Source of the DNA: Sagittula sp048553715
Lineage (GTDB): Bacteria > Pseudomonadota > Alphaproteobacteria > Rhodobacterales > Rhodobacteraceae
Length of the DNA stretch: 64,000 bases
NCBI RefSeq assembly: GCF_048553715.1
Contig: NZ_JBLZNC010000001.1
Span: 672,487 to 736,486 of the forward strand
Direction: 5' to 3'
Shown here: positions 8,259 through 17,486 of the stretch, piece by piece
Numbering within the stretch: the stretch's first letter is position 1
How the letters are laid out: each line of letters starts with the position of its first letter
Translations under genes and position numbers: made by a program
The notes under the pieces: generated by a model
Told to the model about the DNA's origin: nothing
Databases searched by the model: none
Seen by the model: the letters and a program-made list of their open reading frames with translations, nothing else

Positions 8259-9386
8259 CTAAAGCGGCTCTATATCTCCAGACGCAAATTCCAACTCGAA
8301 TGACTTTTGGAACGCGGCGAACCTCTGTTCGGCGATTGCCTCACGCATACCAGACATCAACTCCTGATAATAATGCAGATTGTGCCATGTCAGAAGCGTG
8401 CCGGCGATCATTTCCTTTGCCCGAACCACGTGGTGCAAGTACGCACGAGAGTAACCCCGACAGCACGGGCAGCTACAATTCTCGTCCAACGGTCTTGGAT
8501 CATCCGCATGGCGTGCGTTTCTGAGGTTCACCTGACCACGGCGTGTCCAGGCCTGTCCAGTTCGCCCAGAGCGCGACGGCAGAACACAATCCATCATGTC
8601 GATGCCCCGCGCCACCGCACCAACGATGTCCGCCGGTTTGCCGACGCCCATCAGGTAACGCGGCTTGTCCACTGGCAGCTGTTCCGGTGCGAAATCGAGG
8701 CATGCGAACATCGCTTCTTGCCCTTCCCCGACGGCCAGACCTCCCACCGCGTAACCGTCAAAGCCGATATTTATCAGCGCCTTGGCAGATTCAGCACGCA
8801 AATCTTCCTCAAGCCCGCCTTGCTGAATCCCAAACAGCATGTGCCCCGGACGGTCGCCAAACGCCTCGCGTGAGCGCGCCGCCCACCGCATAGACATCTG
8901 CATCGAACTTTCGAGCCGCGCGCGATCTGCAGGCAAAGCCGGACATTCATCGAAGGCCATCACGATGTCGGAACCTAGGTGCTTTTGGATCTCCATTGAC
9001 CGTTCCGGCGTCAATTCATGTTTGCTGCCGTCGACGTGACTGCGGAAGGTAACCCCTTTTTCAGTAAGCTTACGAAGGTCCGACAGACTCATGACCTGAA
9101 AGCCACCGGAATCCGTTAAGATCGGGCGATCCCAGTTCATAAATTTGTGCAACCCACCAAGCTTGGCGATCCTCTCTGCCCCCGGCCGCAGCATCAAGTG
9201 ATATGTATTGCCTAAGAGGATGTCCGCGCCGGTCGCACGCACGTTCTCTGGGAGCATGCCCTTCACCGTCGCAGCGGTCCCCACAGGCATAAAGGCGGGC
9301 GTCCGGATCTCGCCGCGCGGCGTGGAAATCACGCCGGTCCGCGCCCGACCGTCGCGCGCATTGAGCGAAAATGATGTCAGTGCCAT
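8259..9386 (-). CDS. tgt: Queuine tRNA-ribosyltransferase
   Basis: A 375-residue tRNA-guanine transglycosylase, the usual length. It swaps guanine-34 for the queuosine precursor in GUN-anticodon tRNAs (Asn, Asp, His, Tyr). Visible are the N-terminus FSLNARDGRARTGVISTPRG, the substrate motif DSGGFQVMSL, the nucleophile Asp region GIDMMDCVLPSRSGRTGQAW, and the zinc site CSCPCCRGYSRAYLHHV (Cys-x-Cys-x2-Cys, with His further on). The ATG at 9386 begins the conserved N-terminus and has GGAG upstream; the longer upstream frame looks non-coding. No other queuosine genes are nearby. Confidence 0.97.
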   Translation of the reverse strand: MALTSFSLNARDGRARTGVISTPRGEIRTPAFMPVGTAATVKGMLPENVRATGADILLGNTYHLMLRPGAERIAKLGGLHKFMNWDRPILTDSGGFQVMSLSDLRKLTEKGVTFRSHVDGSKHELTPERSMEIQKHLGSDIVMAFDECPALPADRARLESSMQMSMRWAARSREAFGDRPGHMLFGIQQGGLEEDLRAESAKALINIGFDGYAVGGLAVGEGQEAMFACLDFAPEQLPVDKPRYLMGVGKPADIVGAVARGIDMMDCVLPSRSGRTGQAWTRRGQVNLRNARHADDPRPLDENCSCPCCRGYSRAYLHHVVRAKEMIAGTLLTWHNLHYYQELMSGMREAIAEQRFAAFQKSFELEFASGDIEPL

Positions 9387-9550
9387 GGGGGTCTCCAGTC
9401 TTCGTCGCCGCCCGATTACGCTGTTTTCTAAAAATTGACCAGATATCTCGGCCCTGCAGTCACATGTTTGCATGCCACAGACCTAGGATATGCCATGGCA
9501 TCGCAACGACTGGTCTTGTCACTTTGGCTGGCATCGGCAAACTGAACTCC

Positions 9551-11299
9551 ATGAAAACACCGCCCCCGAAAATCGCTGAACTTCTTGCTCAATACGAAGC
9601 ACGCCGCGATGCTTTCACGACAGCTCCCGGTGAGGGGCTTCCAGAGGCCAATGCTCCGCTAGCACCGCTAACTGTGCAGAATGTGGCCGACCCAGACCTG
9701 GATCCGACATATTCCCCCCCGTTTCGGTCCAATTATCACCGCAAAGCGCATGCGATCCGTCAGGAACTTGCCGGAAAAAGCGAACTCTGCAGCCTGCACG
9801 GCTTGCTCATTGCACACCTCAGAAAGAGGCACGTACCCGAGCAAGCCGCCTATCTCTTTCATCGGATTTGGGATGAGCATGCTGACCACTTGCTCGAACA
9901 GCTTGATGCACGGTGGCTGGTGTCGGCGATCACAACATTTGGTGACCATGGCCTGAACCCAACGCAAAGAAGTACCGGACTTGCGCTTTCGACCCTATTC
10001 GGCGCTATGAAACTGTATGAAACGGAACGCCTATACTCTGGCTATCCGTCTACTGAAGCCTATTCCGTGGATACACGGCAGAAGGCGGACCTGCCGTTGG
10101 ATATGAACCCATATTCGCTTGTCGGTGGCGGGTTGGACGTCAACACTTTTGCGCGCCTTTGGCAGGAAGCCGCGACCGACGCAGTCATTGCGCCACTCGC
10201 TCATCACCTACTGACCGAATTATGGTCCGATAAACGTGCATTATTCGCCCGCCTTGCGCAGATGCGTGCAGAAAAAGCCGCGAAACGCGCAAAAATTGAC
10301 GACGTGGACAAAGAGGTAGAAAGTGCCAGAGCGGCACCCGTGAACATAGCCACGCAACCGACTGCGCCAAACACTCTACGCTGGGGCTTGGTCACGACAA
10401 CGAATGCTCCGGTGGAAACCATTGCGAAATTTGCGGCACATCATTTGGAATTGGGCGCCAATAGCCTGACGATCTATCTCGACGCGCCGGCGCCAGAAGT
10501 TGCTCAACGCCTTTCCCACCCGCGGCTGCGGTTTATAACTTGCGACGCCGTGTATTGGCGCGGCGCTGGCAAAGACCGGCCAAATGCGCATCAATTGAGG
10601 CAGGCATTCAATGCGACACGATGCCTGAAAGAATCACGGGACGATCTCGACTGGCTTGGCCATATAGATATTGATGAGTTCCTGATACCTGACAAGCCGG
10701 TGTCTGAGATCCTGTTCGACATGCCACAAAGCGCTGTATTCGGGCGCGTGTCTCCGGCTGAAGCTTTGGCATCGAATACGTCTCACCCAACGCGCTTCAA
10801 GCTTACACATCGCTATGCAGGTGTGAAGAAATCTGAGTTACAGGATATATATCCGACCTTTGGGCTTCACCTTTACGGCGGGTTTCTTTCCCACACAGCG
10901 GGGAAGCCATTTGCCCGTACCGGAACACCAAATACGCGCTTGGGAATTCATACTTTGAAGTATGAAGGTGAAGTGCCTACAAACAGATATCCTATACATG
11001 ATATGCTGTTGGGGCATTTCCACACGCCGTCATGGGACCATTTCTGTCAGCATCTGGAGTTCCGCAGAACCCATGGCTCCTATCGCAATCGTGGCAGCAA
11101 AAGACCGGAGCTTGGACAAGCGGGACTATTTGATTTTCTTTTGGCCGAAGAGGATGACACAGCGCTCAGAGCGTTTTTCGATGAGGTTTGTGCAGACACT
11201 CCGGAGCTTCGGCAAAAGCTCTCCCAGTTCAACATGCTTGTTGAACATGATCTGGAACTGGACAGAAAAGTCAAAAGCACTTTCGGTGCATTGAAATGA
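9551..11299 (+). CDS. Glycosyltransferase family 2-like protein with extra N-terminal domain
   Basis: A 582-residue protein. Residues from about 277 form a GT-A-type domain of the Glyco_tranf_2_4 kind: WGLVTTTNAPVETIAKFAAH, YLDAP, and the acidic metal site HIDIDEFLIP at 371-378, followed by a His-containing end (GHFHTPSWDHF). The first 275 residues are helical and not recognised; they carry no signal peptide. The ATG at 9551 gives a clean start; an upstream in-frame extension into the tgt promoter looks non-coding. It overlaps the next gene by 4 bp (ATGA), and the two share the same C-terminal domain, so they look like a tandem duplication. The acceptor is unknown; surface polysaccharide is a guess. 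Confidence 0.8.
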   Translation: MKTPPPKIAELLAQYEARRDAFTTAPGEGLPEANAPLAPLTVQNVADPDLDPTYSPPFRSNYHRKAHAIRQELAGKSELCSLHGLLIAHLRKRHVPEQAAYLFHRIWDEHADHLLEQLDARWLVSAITTFGDHGLNPTQRSTGLALSTLFGAMKLYETERLYSGYPSTEAYSVDTRQKADLPLDMNPYSLVGGGLDVNTFARLWQEAATDAVIAPLAHHLLTELWSDKRALFARLAQMRAEKAAKRAKIDDVDKEVESARAAPVNIATQPTAPNTLRWGLVTTTNAPVETIAKFAAHHLELGANSLTIYLDAPAPEVAQRLSHPRLRFITCDAVYWRGAGKDRPNAHQLRQAFNATRCLKESRDDLDWLGHIDIDEFLIPDKPVSEILFDMPQSAVFGRVSPAEALASNTSHPTRFKLTHRYAGVKKSELQDIYPTFGLHLYGGFLSHTAGKPFARTGTPNTRLGIHTLKYEGEVPTNRYPIHDMLLGHFHTPSWDHFCQHLEFRRTHGSYRNRGSKRPELGQAGLFDFLLAEEDDTALRAFFDEVCADTPELRQKLSQFNMLVEHDLELDRKVKSTFGALK

Positions 11300-12228
11300 C
11301 GAAATGGGGCACGGTCACAACCGTCAAAGCGCCTTTGGACGAGATCCAAACATTCGCAGCGTGGCATCTGGAGAAAGGTGCACACCGTATTTACTTATAT
11401 TTGGACGCCCCGGACGATAATACCTATCAGATACTAAAATCGCACCCTAAGGTACGTGTCACCAGAACGGACGCCGACTACTGGAGCCGAAAAAAGCGCA
11501 GGCCAAACAAGCATCAGGTCCGCCAATGCGTAAATGCGAGTGATTGCTATCAACGCAGCCCTGAAGTCGACTGGCTGTGCCACATCGACGTCGATGAGTT
11601 TTTGATACCCGCGCAATCAATCGAGAACGCATTAGATAAATTGTCGAATACATCACTTTGTTCACGTGTTCGCCCTATCGAAGCCCTGTACCATCCTGCG
11701 CAATCCGTCACGAAAACATTCAAGGCGTTTCACCTGGACCGAAAAGCACGTCAATCAGCCGCTCAAGATTGCTTTCCAACGTACGGCGAACACCTTTCAG
11801 GCGGGTTCCTCAGCCATGTGGCCGGCAAACTGTTCTTTCGAACGGGTGTAGAAGACCTGCAGATAAAGATACACAATATTATCGTGGACGGAGACCAAAA
11901 CCCCGGCCAGATAGAATTGGCGGATATCGAGCTCGCGCACTTCCATGCGGGCACTTGGGAGCATTTCATCAAATCTTATCGCTACAGACTGACAAAAGGC
12001 TCGTATCGGGAGGAGCTATCTCCTCAGGTCGCGCGCAAAAATGCGCTTTCCCATCACGATCTATTCAAAATGCTAGAACAAGACGGTGGCGAAGACACGC
12101 TTCGTTCCTTTTATGACGAAGTCTGCACCGCAAATGACCAACTTTGCGCGCGCTTGGAGCGTCACGGCCTTTTGCGTTGCTATAACATGGACCTCGATAC
12201 CATCCGGCGCAAACACTTCCCAGATTGA
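11296..12228 (+). CDS. Glycosyltransferase family 2-like protein
   Basis: A 310-residue protein that corresponds to the C-terminal half of the preceding gene, with the same landmarks: WGTVTTVKAPLDEIQTFAAW, YLDAPDD, the acidic site HIDVDEFLIP at residues 96-105, FSGGFLSHVAGK-like text (LSGGFLSHVAGKLFFRTG), and HFHAGTWEHF. Its ATG overlaps the previous stop, so the two are translationally coupled. It is cytoplasmic by sequence (no signal, no membrane helix). The two-gene unit is more AT-rich than its neighbours in places, which may point to transfer. Confidence 0.8.
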   Translation: MTKWGTVTTVKAPLDEIQTFAAWHLEKGAHRIYLYLDAPDDNTYQILKSHPKVRVTRTDADYWSRKKRRPNKHQVRQCVNASDCYQRSPEVDWLCHIDVDEFLIPAQSIENALDKLSNTSLCSRVRPIEALYHPAQSVTKTFKAFHLDRKARQSAAQDCFPTYGEHLSGGFLSHVAGKLFFRTGVEDLQIKIHNIIVDGDQNPGQIELADIELAHFHAGTWEHFIKSYRYRLTKGSYREELSPQVARKNALSHHDLFKMLEQDGGEDTLRSFYDEVCTANDQLCARLERHGLLRCYNMDLDTIRRKHFPD

Positions 12229-12404
12229 CCAAAGCCCGGCCAATTGCGCCGCCTCCGGCCCTAAACTGCCAGCATTATTGACCTTTCATGCGTTTTTGAC
12301 TATGGAGCGCGCAGGGGATGTTTACGACATGAGGTCGGGCCGATTGGGCCGTTCCCTGACATACGCGCGGGCCATGCACAGTGTCCGCAACCATACGGAC
12401 ATAC

Positions 12405-13850
12405 ATGACAAAATTCTCTGATCTGAACCTGAGCCCTAAAGTTCTGAAAGCCGTCGAAGAGGCGGGATACGAGTCGCCGACCCCAATTCAGGCGGGCGCG
12501 ATTCCTTCGGCTTTGGAAGGCAAAGACGTTCTTGGGATCGCGCAGACAGGCACAGGCAAAACCGCGTCTTTCACCCTGCCGATGATCACAAAGCTGGCCC
12601 GCGGCCGCGCACGTGCGCGCATGCCGCGCTCGCTCGTACTGTGCCCCACACGCGAATTGGCCGCACAAGTGGCCGAAAACTTCGACGCCTATTCCAAATA
12701 TGTGAAGCTGACGAAGGCGCTACTGATCGGGGGGGTGTCGTTCAAAGAACAGGACATGCTGATCGACAAAGGCGTGGATGTCCTGATCGCGACACCAGGT
12801 CGTCTTCTGGACCATTTCGAACGTGGAAAGCTGCTGCTGACCGGCATCGAAATTATGGTCGTTGATGAGGCGGACCGGATGCTCGACATGGGATTTATTC
12901 CCGATATCGAACGCATCTTTTCGTTGACGCCATTCACTCGTCAAACGCTGTTTTTCTCGGCCACGATGGCGCCGGAAATCGAACGGATCACCAATACGTT
13001 CCTGTCCGCGCCCGCGCGCGTGGAAGTTGCACGTCAAGCAACCGCATCCGAGAATATCGCGCAGGCTGCGGTGGTTTTCACCCCGTCGCGCAAAGATCGT
13101 GAAGGCACTGAAAAGCGCAACGTGCTGCGCGCTCTGATCGATGCTGAAGGCGACACATGCGACCGTGCCATTATCTTCTGCAACCGTAAGGTCGATGTGG
13201 ATATCGTGGCCAAATCGCTGAAGAAATACGGCTACAACGCCGAGCCCATTCACGGCGACCTCGACCAGTCGCACCGGACCCGCACCTTGGAAGGGTTCCG
13301 GGACAGCAAGATCAAGATCCTCGTCGCCTCGGACGTGGCTGCGCGAGGTCTGGACATCCCCGCCGTGAGCCACGTGTTCAACTTTGACGTGCCGGGACAT
13401 GCCGAGGATTACGTTCATCGCATTGGCCGCACGGGCCGCGCCGGCCGGTCGGGTAAGGCATTTACCATTGTCGTGCCCCGCGATGATAAGAACTTCGACG
13501 GTGTGGAAAAGCTGATCCAGAAGGAAATCCCCCGTCTGGAGAATCCGGTGAAATCCGCAAAACCCGTTGCCGCAACGGACGAGGACAAGCCCGCCAAATC
13601 CACACGCAGCCGCAGCCGGACGTCTTCCAGCAGCAGCCGCAGCTCTTCGAGCTCCAGCACGAAGACATCCAGCGAACAAAAGACATCTTCGACCAAGTCG
13701 ACCAGCGGCAAAAGCACCAGCAAACCGGAGACCAAGCGCAGCGAAAGCAGCCGGTCCAGCGATCGTCGCAGTGGCCCGAGCGTGCTTGGTATGGGTGATC
13801 ACATGCCCGAGTTTATTGCGCTGAGCTTTGACGAGCGTCGCGCCGGCTGA
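12405..13850 (+). CDS. DEAD-box ATP-dependent RNA helicase, RhlE-like
   Basis: A 481-residue helicase with all core motifs: FSDLNLSPKVLKAVEEAGY and PTPIQ (Q motif), AQTGTGKTAS (Walker A), PTRELA, TPGRLLD, VDEADRML (DEAD), FSATM, ARGLDIP and HRIGRTGRAG. The last 100 residues are a low-complexity Ser/Lys/Arg/Thr tail, as in RhlE-type enzymes that act in ribosome assembly, RNA decay or cold adaptation. The ATG at 12405 begins the family's usual N-terminus; a GTG eight codons upstream is the alternative, and no strong ribosome-binding site decides between them. A strong terminator follows. Confidence 0.93.
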   Translation: MTKFSDLNLSPKVLKAVEEAGYESPTPIQAGAIPSALEGKDVLGIAQTGTGKTASFTLPMITKLARGRARARMPRSLVLCPTRELAAQVAENFDAYSKYVKLTKALLIGGVSFKEQDMLIDKGVDVLIATPGRLLDHFERGKLLLTGIEIMVVDEADRMLDMGFIPDIERIFSLTPFTRQTLFFSATMAPEIERITNTFLSAPARVEVARQATASENIAQAAVVFTPSRKDREGTEKRNVLRALIDAEGDTCDRAIIFCNRKVDVDIVAKSLKKYGYNAEPIHGDLDQSHRTRTLEGFRDSKIKILVASDVAARGLDIPAVSHVFNFDVPGHAEDYVHRIGRTGRAGRSGKAFTIVVPRDDKNFDGVEKLIQKEIPRLENPVKSAKPVAATDEDKPAKSTRSRSRTSSSSSRSSSSSSTKTSSEQKTSSTKSTSGKSTSKPETKRSESSRSSDRRSGPSVLGMGDHMPEFIALSFDERRAG

Positions 13851-13890
13851 TCGGCATTCGCCTATGTCCAGGCGACCAGTCTACAAAAGA

Positions 13891-13919
13891 ACAGCGGCCC
13901 TCTGCGCGAGGGCCGCTGT
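13891..13919. terminator. Bidirectional terminator between the helicase and the rut-like operon
   Basis: Perfect 12-bp stem ACAGCGGCCCTC and GAGGGCCGCTGT with a 5-nt loop, T-tract on the plus side (TTTT) and a corresponding A-rich flank (CAAAAGA) on the other side, so it can serve both convergent units. Confidence 0.9.
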
Positions 13920-13925
13920 TTTGGT

Positions 13926-14693
13926 TCAGGCCGCGACTTTGTGCTGAACGTCGTTCCAAATCTCGATAAACAGCTCGTTGAAACGCTTGTCAGACCGCAG
14001 GGCGACCGCATCACGGGCATCGCGTGGGATATCGACGACCAGTTCACGCAGCACTGTCGATGGCCGTTGCGACAGGACAATTACCCGATCCGCCATGGTA
14101 ATCGCCTCGCCGATATCATGCGTGATCAGCACGGCGCTTTTCTGACTTTCAGCGATAATCTTTGCCACGTCCGTCTGCAACAGCGTACGCGTCTGAAAAT
14201 CCAACGCCGAGAACGGCTCGTCCAGCAGGACAACAGCCGGATCAAAGGCCAAGGTCCGCATGATCGCAACCCGTTGGCGCATACCGCCGGACAGGGTTGC
14301 CGGTTTCGAGTCTTCAAACCCGGCCAGCCCATAAGCGGCGATCAGACGTTTGGCGATGGGATAGGATTGAGATGGCGCTATGCCGCGGACCTCCAGCCCA
14401 AGCACCACGTTGTCGATCACGCTGCGCCACGGCAGCAGCAGATCCTTCTGCAACATATAGCCAACCGACGGCCCATGATCCGCGCCATTCACGGTGAAGC
14501 TGCCCCGGCTTGGGGTCAGCAGGCCGCTGATGATGTTGAACAATGTCGTCTTGCCGCAGCCGGACGGACCGATCAGGGCCACGATCTCGCCCGGGTAAAG
14601 CTCGAACGACACATCGCGGATCGCCTCGACCGTTCCGCCATCGGGCGTGTCGAAGACCATGCCGACATGTTCCGCCGTCAAGATTGCAGTCAT
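13926..14693 (-). CDS. ABC importer ATPase of the rut-like operon
   Basis: A 255-residue ATPase of the nitrate/sulfonate/taurine (SsuB/TauB) group. Visible are Walker A GPSGCGKTT, the Q-loop VGYMLQKDLLLPWRSV (the LLPW pattern typical of this group), signature LSGGMRQRVAI, Walker B VVLLDEPFSALD and the switch His in LITHD. It is the last gene of a six-gene operon and its ATG overlaps the stop of the RutD-like gene (ATGA). It should energise the permease encoded two genes upstream; the substrate is not known, but the linked Rut enzymes suggest a pyrimidine-type or ureido compound. Confidence 0.92.
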   Translation of the reverse strand: MTAILTAEHVGMVFDTPDGGTVEAIRDVSFELYPGEIVALIGPSGCGKTTLFNIISGLLTPSRGSFTVNGADHGPSVGYMLQKDLLLPWRSVIDNVVLGLEVRGIAPSQSYPIAKRLIAAYGLAGFEDSKPATLSGGMRQRVAIMRTLAFDPAVVLLDEPFSALDFQTRTLLQTDVAKIIAESQKSAVLITHDIGEAITMADRVIVLSQRPSTVLRELVVDIPRDARDAVALRSDKRFNELFIEIWNDVQHKVAA

Positions 14694-15511
14694 AGCGAAT
14701 ACTCCTGTTCGCAGGTCGCCTGCGTGTGATAAAAAGACCGGACAGCCTCGGCAAAAGCGGGCGCGTCCGTCTGGCTGGAGGCATGTCCCCCATGCGGCAA
14801 AAGAACAAACGAAGCCTTTGGCAAACGATTGGACAGCGCCTCGCCCGCCTGCCACGGGACAAGCATGTCATCACGCGTCGACAGGCACATCACGGGACAG
14901 CTCACGTTCGCCAGCGCCTGATCCGCTGGATCAAACGCCTCAAAGCGATCGATGCGGTCCAGAAGGTCCTCGGTATCCGGCATATGCTCCGGCGCATGTC
15001 GGGCAGCCGCGCGCAGTTGGGCATCGCTGGCTGAAATCCACGGCGCCGGATACAGGAACAACGGCTGCGCCTCGACATAGGCCGCGCGCCCACTGTGAAC
15101 CAACAGATTGCGTCGGACAGAAAAACACCGGCGGATATGCGGATCAGGCGCGCCCCAACCGTTTACCACAATCAGGCTGCGCACCCGATCCGGGACGGTC
15201 ATTGCAAGCTGCAGCCCCATCATGCCTCCCACGGCATGTCCCATGATGTGGGCGCTTTGCGCGCCCGAGGCTGTGATGACCGCCTCGATGTCTTTGGCAA
15301 AGGCATCAATGGACCGCGGACCGACAGAGCGCGTGCTTTGTCCGCTGCCCGCGTGATCGTAGGTGATGACGCGAAAGCGGCGGCTCAGTTCCTGTATTTG
15401 CGGCGCCCAATAGCTGCGCACGCCGCCCAATCCGCTGGACAGGACAAGTGGCTCGCCCTCCCCCTGCTCTTGGTAGTAGAGCGCGACATTTTCGTTGTAT
15501 GCGAATGGCAT
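14690..15511 (-). CDS. rutD: RutD-like alpha/beta hydrolase (aminoacrylate hydrolase)
   Basis: A 273-residue alpha/beta-fold protein. The segment LIVVNGW, then IRRCFSVRRNLL and AYVEAQPLFLYPAPW is characteristic of RutD, the protein that speeds 3-aminoacrylate hydrolysis in uracil catabolism. The nucleophile-elbow reads GHAVGG, with Ala93 where classical hydrolases have Ser; E. coli RutD, as I recall it, has the same substitution, so this is a family trait. The ATG at 15511 has AGGAGG upstream and begins MPFAYNENVALYY. It lies between the permease and ATPase genes, which ties it to uptake. Confidence 0.87.
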   Translation of the reverse strand: MPFAYNENVALYYQEQGEGEPLVLSSGLGGVRSYWAPQIQELSRRFRVITYDHAGSGQSTRSVGPRSIDAFAKDIEAVITASGAQSAHIMGHAVGGMMGLQLAMTVPDRVRSLIVVNGWGAPDPHIRRCFSVRRNLLVHSGRAAYVEAQPLFLYPAPWISASDAQLRAAARHAPEHMPDTEDLLDRIDRFEAFDPADQALANVSCPVMCLSTRDDMLVPWQAGEALSNRLPKASFVLLPHGGHASSQTDAPAFAEAVRSFYHTQATCEQEYSL

Positions 15512-15522
15512 AGCCGCGCCTC

Positions 15523-16365
15523 CTAGCGTTTGATCAGGCGATTTTCGCACCAATCGATGGCCGCATACATCAGCAGTGCGACCACCATCAGCGCAGCGAT
15601 GCCAAGCCAGACAGCGTTCAGGTCATACAGCGTTCCGGCGTAGGAAATCATATAGCCAAGCCCGCTGTTGGAGGCGATGTATTCGCCGACGACCGCCCCG
15701 ATCAGCGCAAACCCAACGTTCAGGCGGAACGCAGACACGATCCACGGCAGGGAGCCCGGAACGATGACCGTCCGCCAGGTTTTGAACCGGGATGCGCCAA
15801 GCGAGCGCATCAGTTTGACCAGATCCTGATCGACCTCGCGGGTGCCCTGCTGCGCCGCAATCATCGCCACAATAAAGGTGATCAAAGTGGCCAAAGCGAT
15901 TTTCGACCCCAGACCGATGCCGAACCAAATGATGACCAGCGGCGCCAAGGCGATCTTTGGCAGGCCGTTCAGTGCGATCATATAGGGTTTCATCACCGCA
16001 GCGCCCATCGGCGTCAGCCAAAGCGCCAGCCCCAGAACAGATCCGGAAACGGTGCCGATGATAAAACCGCTGACCGCCTCGAACGCGGTCAGCGCACTGT
16101 CGCGAAGCAGCGCGCCAGAGCCGATCAAATCCACGGCCTTCGCAAAGATGCCGCTGGGGCGTCCGTAGATGTAGACCTCGATCCAGCCGAGGGAGACCGC
16201 GAGTTCCCAGAGCGCCAGCAGGCCGAACAAAAGACCGACCTGCCAGAACAGCACTTGTCGCGTTGATGGCGTCGCGTCCTGCCATTTGGGGCCGGTGGAT
16301 TGCACGCGCGTGGCGCGGCGGCCCCGCGCCGCCGGTTGCGCCTGTGCCGGTTCTACAAGGCTCAT
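15523..16365 (-). CDS. ABC importer permease of the rut-like operon
   Basis: A 280-residue inner-membrane protein of the SsuC/TauC type with about six helices after a 35-residue polar N-terminus rich in Ala and Arg. The cytoplasmic coupling loop is visible: MRSLGASRFKTWRTVIVPGSLPWI, a normal EAA-type motif. Its start overlaps the stop of the rutC-like gene (ATGA). Together with the substrate-binding protein and ATPase of the same operon it completes one importer. Confidence 0.92.
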   Translation of the reverse strand: MSLVEPAQAQPAARGRRATRVQSTGPKWQDATPSTRQVLFWQVGLLFGLLALWELAVSLGWIEVYIYGRPSGIFAKAVDLIGSGALLRDSALTAFEAVSGFIIGTVSGSVLGLALWLTPMGAAVMKPYMIALNGLPKIALAPLVIIWFGIGLGSKIALATLITFIVAMIAAQQGTREVDQDLVKLMRSLGASRFKTWRTVIVPGSLPWIVSAFRLNVGFALIGAVVGEYIASNSGLGYMISYAGTLYDLNAVWLGIAALMVVALLMYAAIDWCENRLIKR

Positions 16366-16754
16366 GTCGCTGCCCGCTTATGTGCGATGGTCGCGATCTC
16401 GACCTTTGCCTCGGGCTTTACCAAACCGACCTGCACGCAATAGCGCGCGGGCTTTGTGCCCGGAAAATACTCGGCATATACCGCATTGATTGCGGCGTAA
16501 TCGGCAAAGTCAGCCACGAAAACATGGTTGAACACCACGTCCTCGAACCCTGCGCCCGCCTCTGCCAGAATGGCGCGGATGGTCTCGAACACATGGCGGG
16601 TCTGGGCCGCCGCGTCACCGGGGTGCACCACGTCATTGTTGTCATCAAAGGGCAGGATACCGGCGGTGTAGACTACGTTGTCAGCGACCATTCCGGGCGA
16701 AAACGGACCCAAGGGTGCGGCAGTACCAGCGGGGATCAGAACACGGTCATTCAT
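16362..16754 (-). CDS. rutC: RutC-like RidA-family protein (3-aminoacrylate deaminase)
   Basis: A 130-residue RidA/YjgF-fold protein that matches RutC along its whole length: VLIPAGTAAPLGPFSPG, VVYTAGILPFDDNNDV, QTRHVFETIRAIL, FADYAAINAVYAEYFPG, KPARYCVQVGLVKP and VEIATIAHK. RutC removes the amino group of 3-aminoacrylate in the Rut pathway. The ATG at 16754 overlaps the rutB stop; upstream in-frame codons are not conserved. Expected as a cytoplasmic trimer. Confidence 0.92.
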   Translation of the reverse strand: MNDRVLIPAGTAAPLGPFSPGMVADNVVYTAGILPFDDNNDVVHPGDAAAQTRHVFETIRAILAEAGAGFEDVVFNHVFVADFADYAAINAVYAEYFPGTKPARYCVQVGLVKPEAKVEIATIAHKRAAT

Positions 16755-17485
16755 GCGGAGGCTTCCTTTTTGCACATGGCGGCGTAGTCGGCGAAATCGC
16801 TGCAGCGCGCGACCCAGCCAAAGAATGTTTCGATATTGTAGATGCTTGCGGCGCGGATCATGTCGTCACCCAGCTGGTGACAGGCGTCCTCCAACAGCAC
16901 CGCAAAGAACTCGTTGTGGAACGCGTCGCGGATGCTGGTTTCGACGCAGACATTCGTGGCGATCCCACAGAAAACGACGTTTTCGATGCCGCGTGCGCGC
17001 AAAATGGCATTCAGTTGCGTGTTCCAAAAGCCGGAGTACCGCGTTTTGGGCAGAACGATATCGTCAGGGCCCGGCGTCAGCTCATCAACGAGCGCATAGT
17101 CCCAGCCGCCCTTGGCCAGCAGCGTCCCCTTTAGTTCCGGCTTCTCCCGCATCAGTTTCAACGCGTTGGATTTGTACCAATTGGGCGACCTTGGCCCACC
17201 GGCCTCTTTAAGCTCCGGATCCCATCCGTTCTGTAGAAACACCACCGGCATGCCCAGATCATGGGCCAGATCGACAGTATCGGCGATATTCTGAATAACC
17301 GACCGCGTGCCTGACACATCAAAGCCGCGCAGATCCACATACCCGCCCTTGCTGGCATATCCGTTTTGCATATCCACGACGACAATGGCTGTCTTTTGCG
17401 GGTCGAGCCCCAGCATTTCGGGCCGTGCGTTGAGGATGGGGGCCGATTGATCCCCCACCACCTGTTTTGATTGCGCGTCTTTCAT
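16751..17485 (-). CDS. rutB: RutB-like ureidoacrylate amidohydrolase (isochorismatase fold)
   Basis: A 244-residue cysteine hydrolase of the isochorismatase fold. The triad is visible as Asp38 (VVVDMQNGY), Lys147 (VLPKTRYSGFWNT) and Cys180 (CGIATNVCVETSIRDA). The conserved insert WDPELKEAGGP and PNWYKSNALKLMR is characteristic of RutB, which splits ureidoacrylate to carbamate and aminoacrylate. It starts 1 bp after the substrate-binding-protein stop (TGATATG). RutA, the flavin monooxygenase that makes its usual substrate, is not encoded in this operon. Confidence 0.9.
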   Translation of the reverse strand: MKDAQSKQVVGDQSAPILNARPEMLGLDPQKTAIVVVDMQNGYASKGGYVDLRGFDVSGTRSVIQNIADTVDLAHDLGMPVVFLQNGWDPELKEAGGPRSPNWYKSNALKLMREKPELKGTLLAKGGWDYALVDELTPGPDDIVLPKTRYSGFWNTQLNAILRARGIENVVFCGIATNVCVETSIRDAFHNEFFAVLLEDACHQLGDDMIRAASIYNIETFFGWVARCSDFADYAAMCKKEASA

Positions 17486-17486
17486 A

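Noticed and set aside
12720..13802. A 360-codon minus-strand frame opposite the RNA helicase
   Set aside because: Shadow of the helicase gene; no start signal or domain.
15239..15241. Ala in place of the nucleophilic Ser of the RutD-like hydrolase, as a sign of inactivation
   Set aside because: As I recall, E. coli RutD has the same GHAxG elbow, so the change is a family feature rather than damage.
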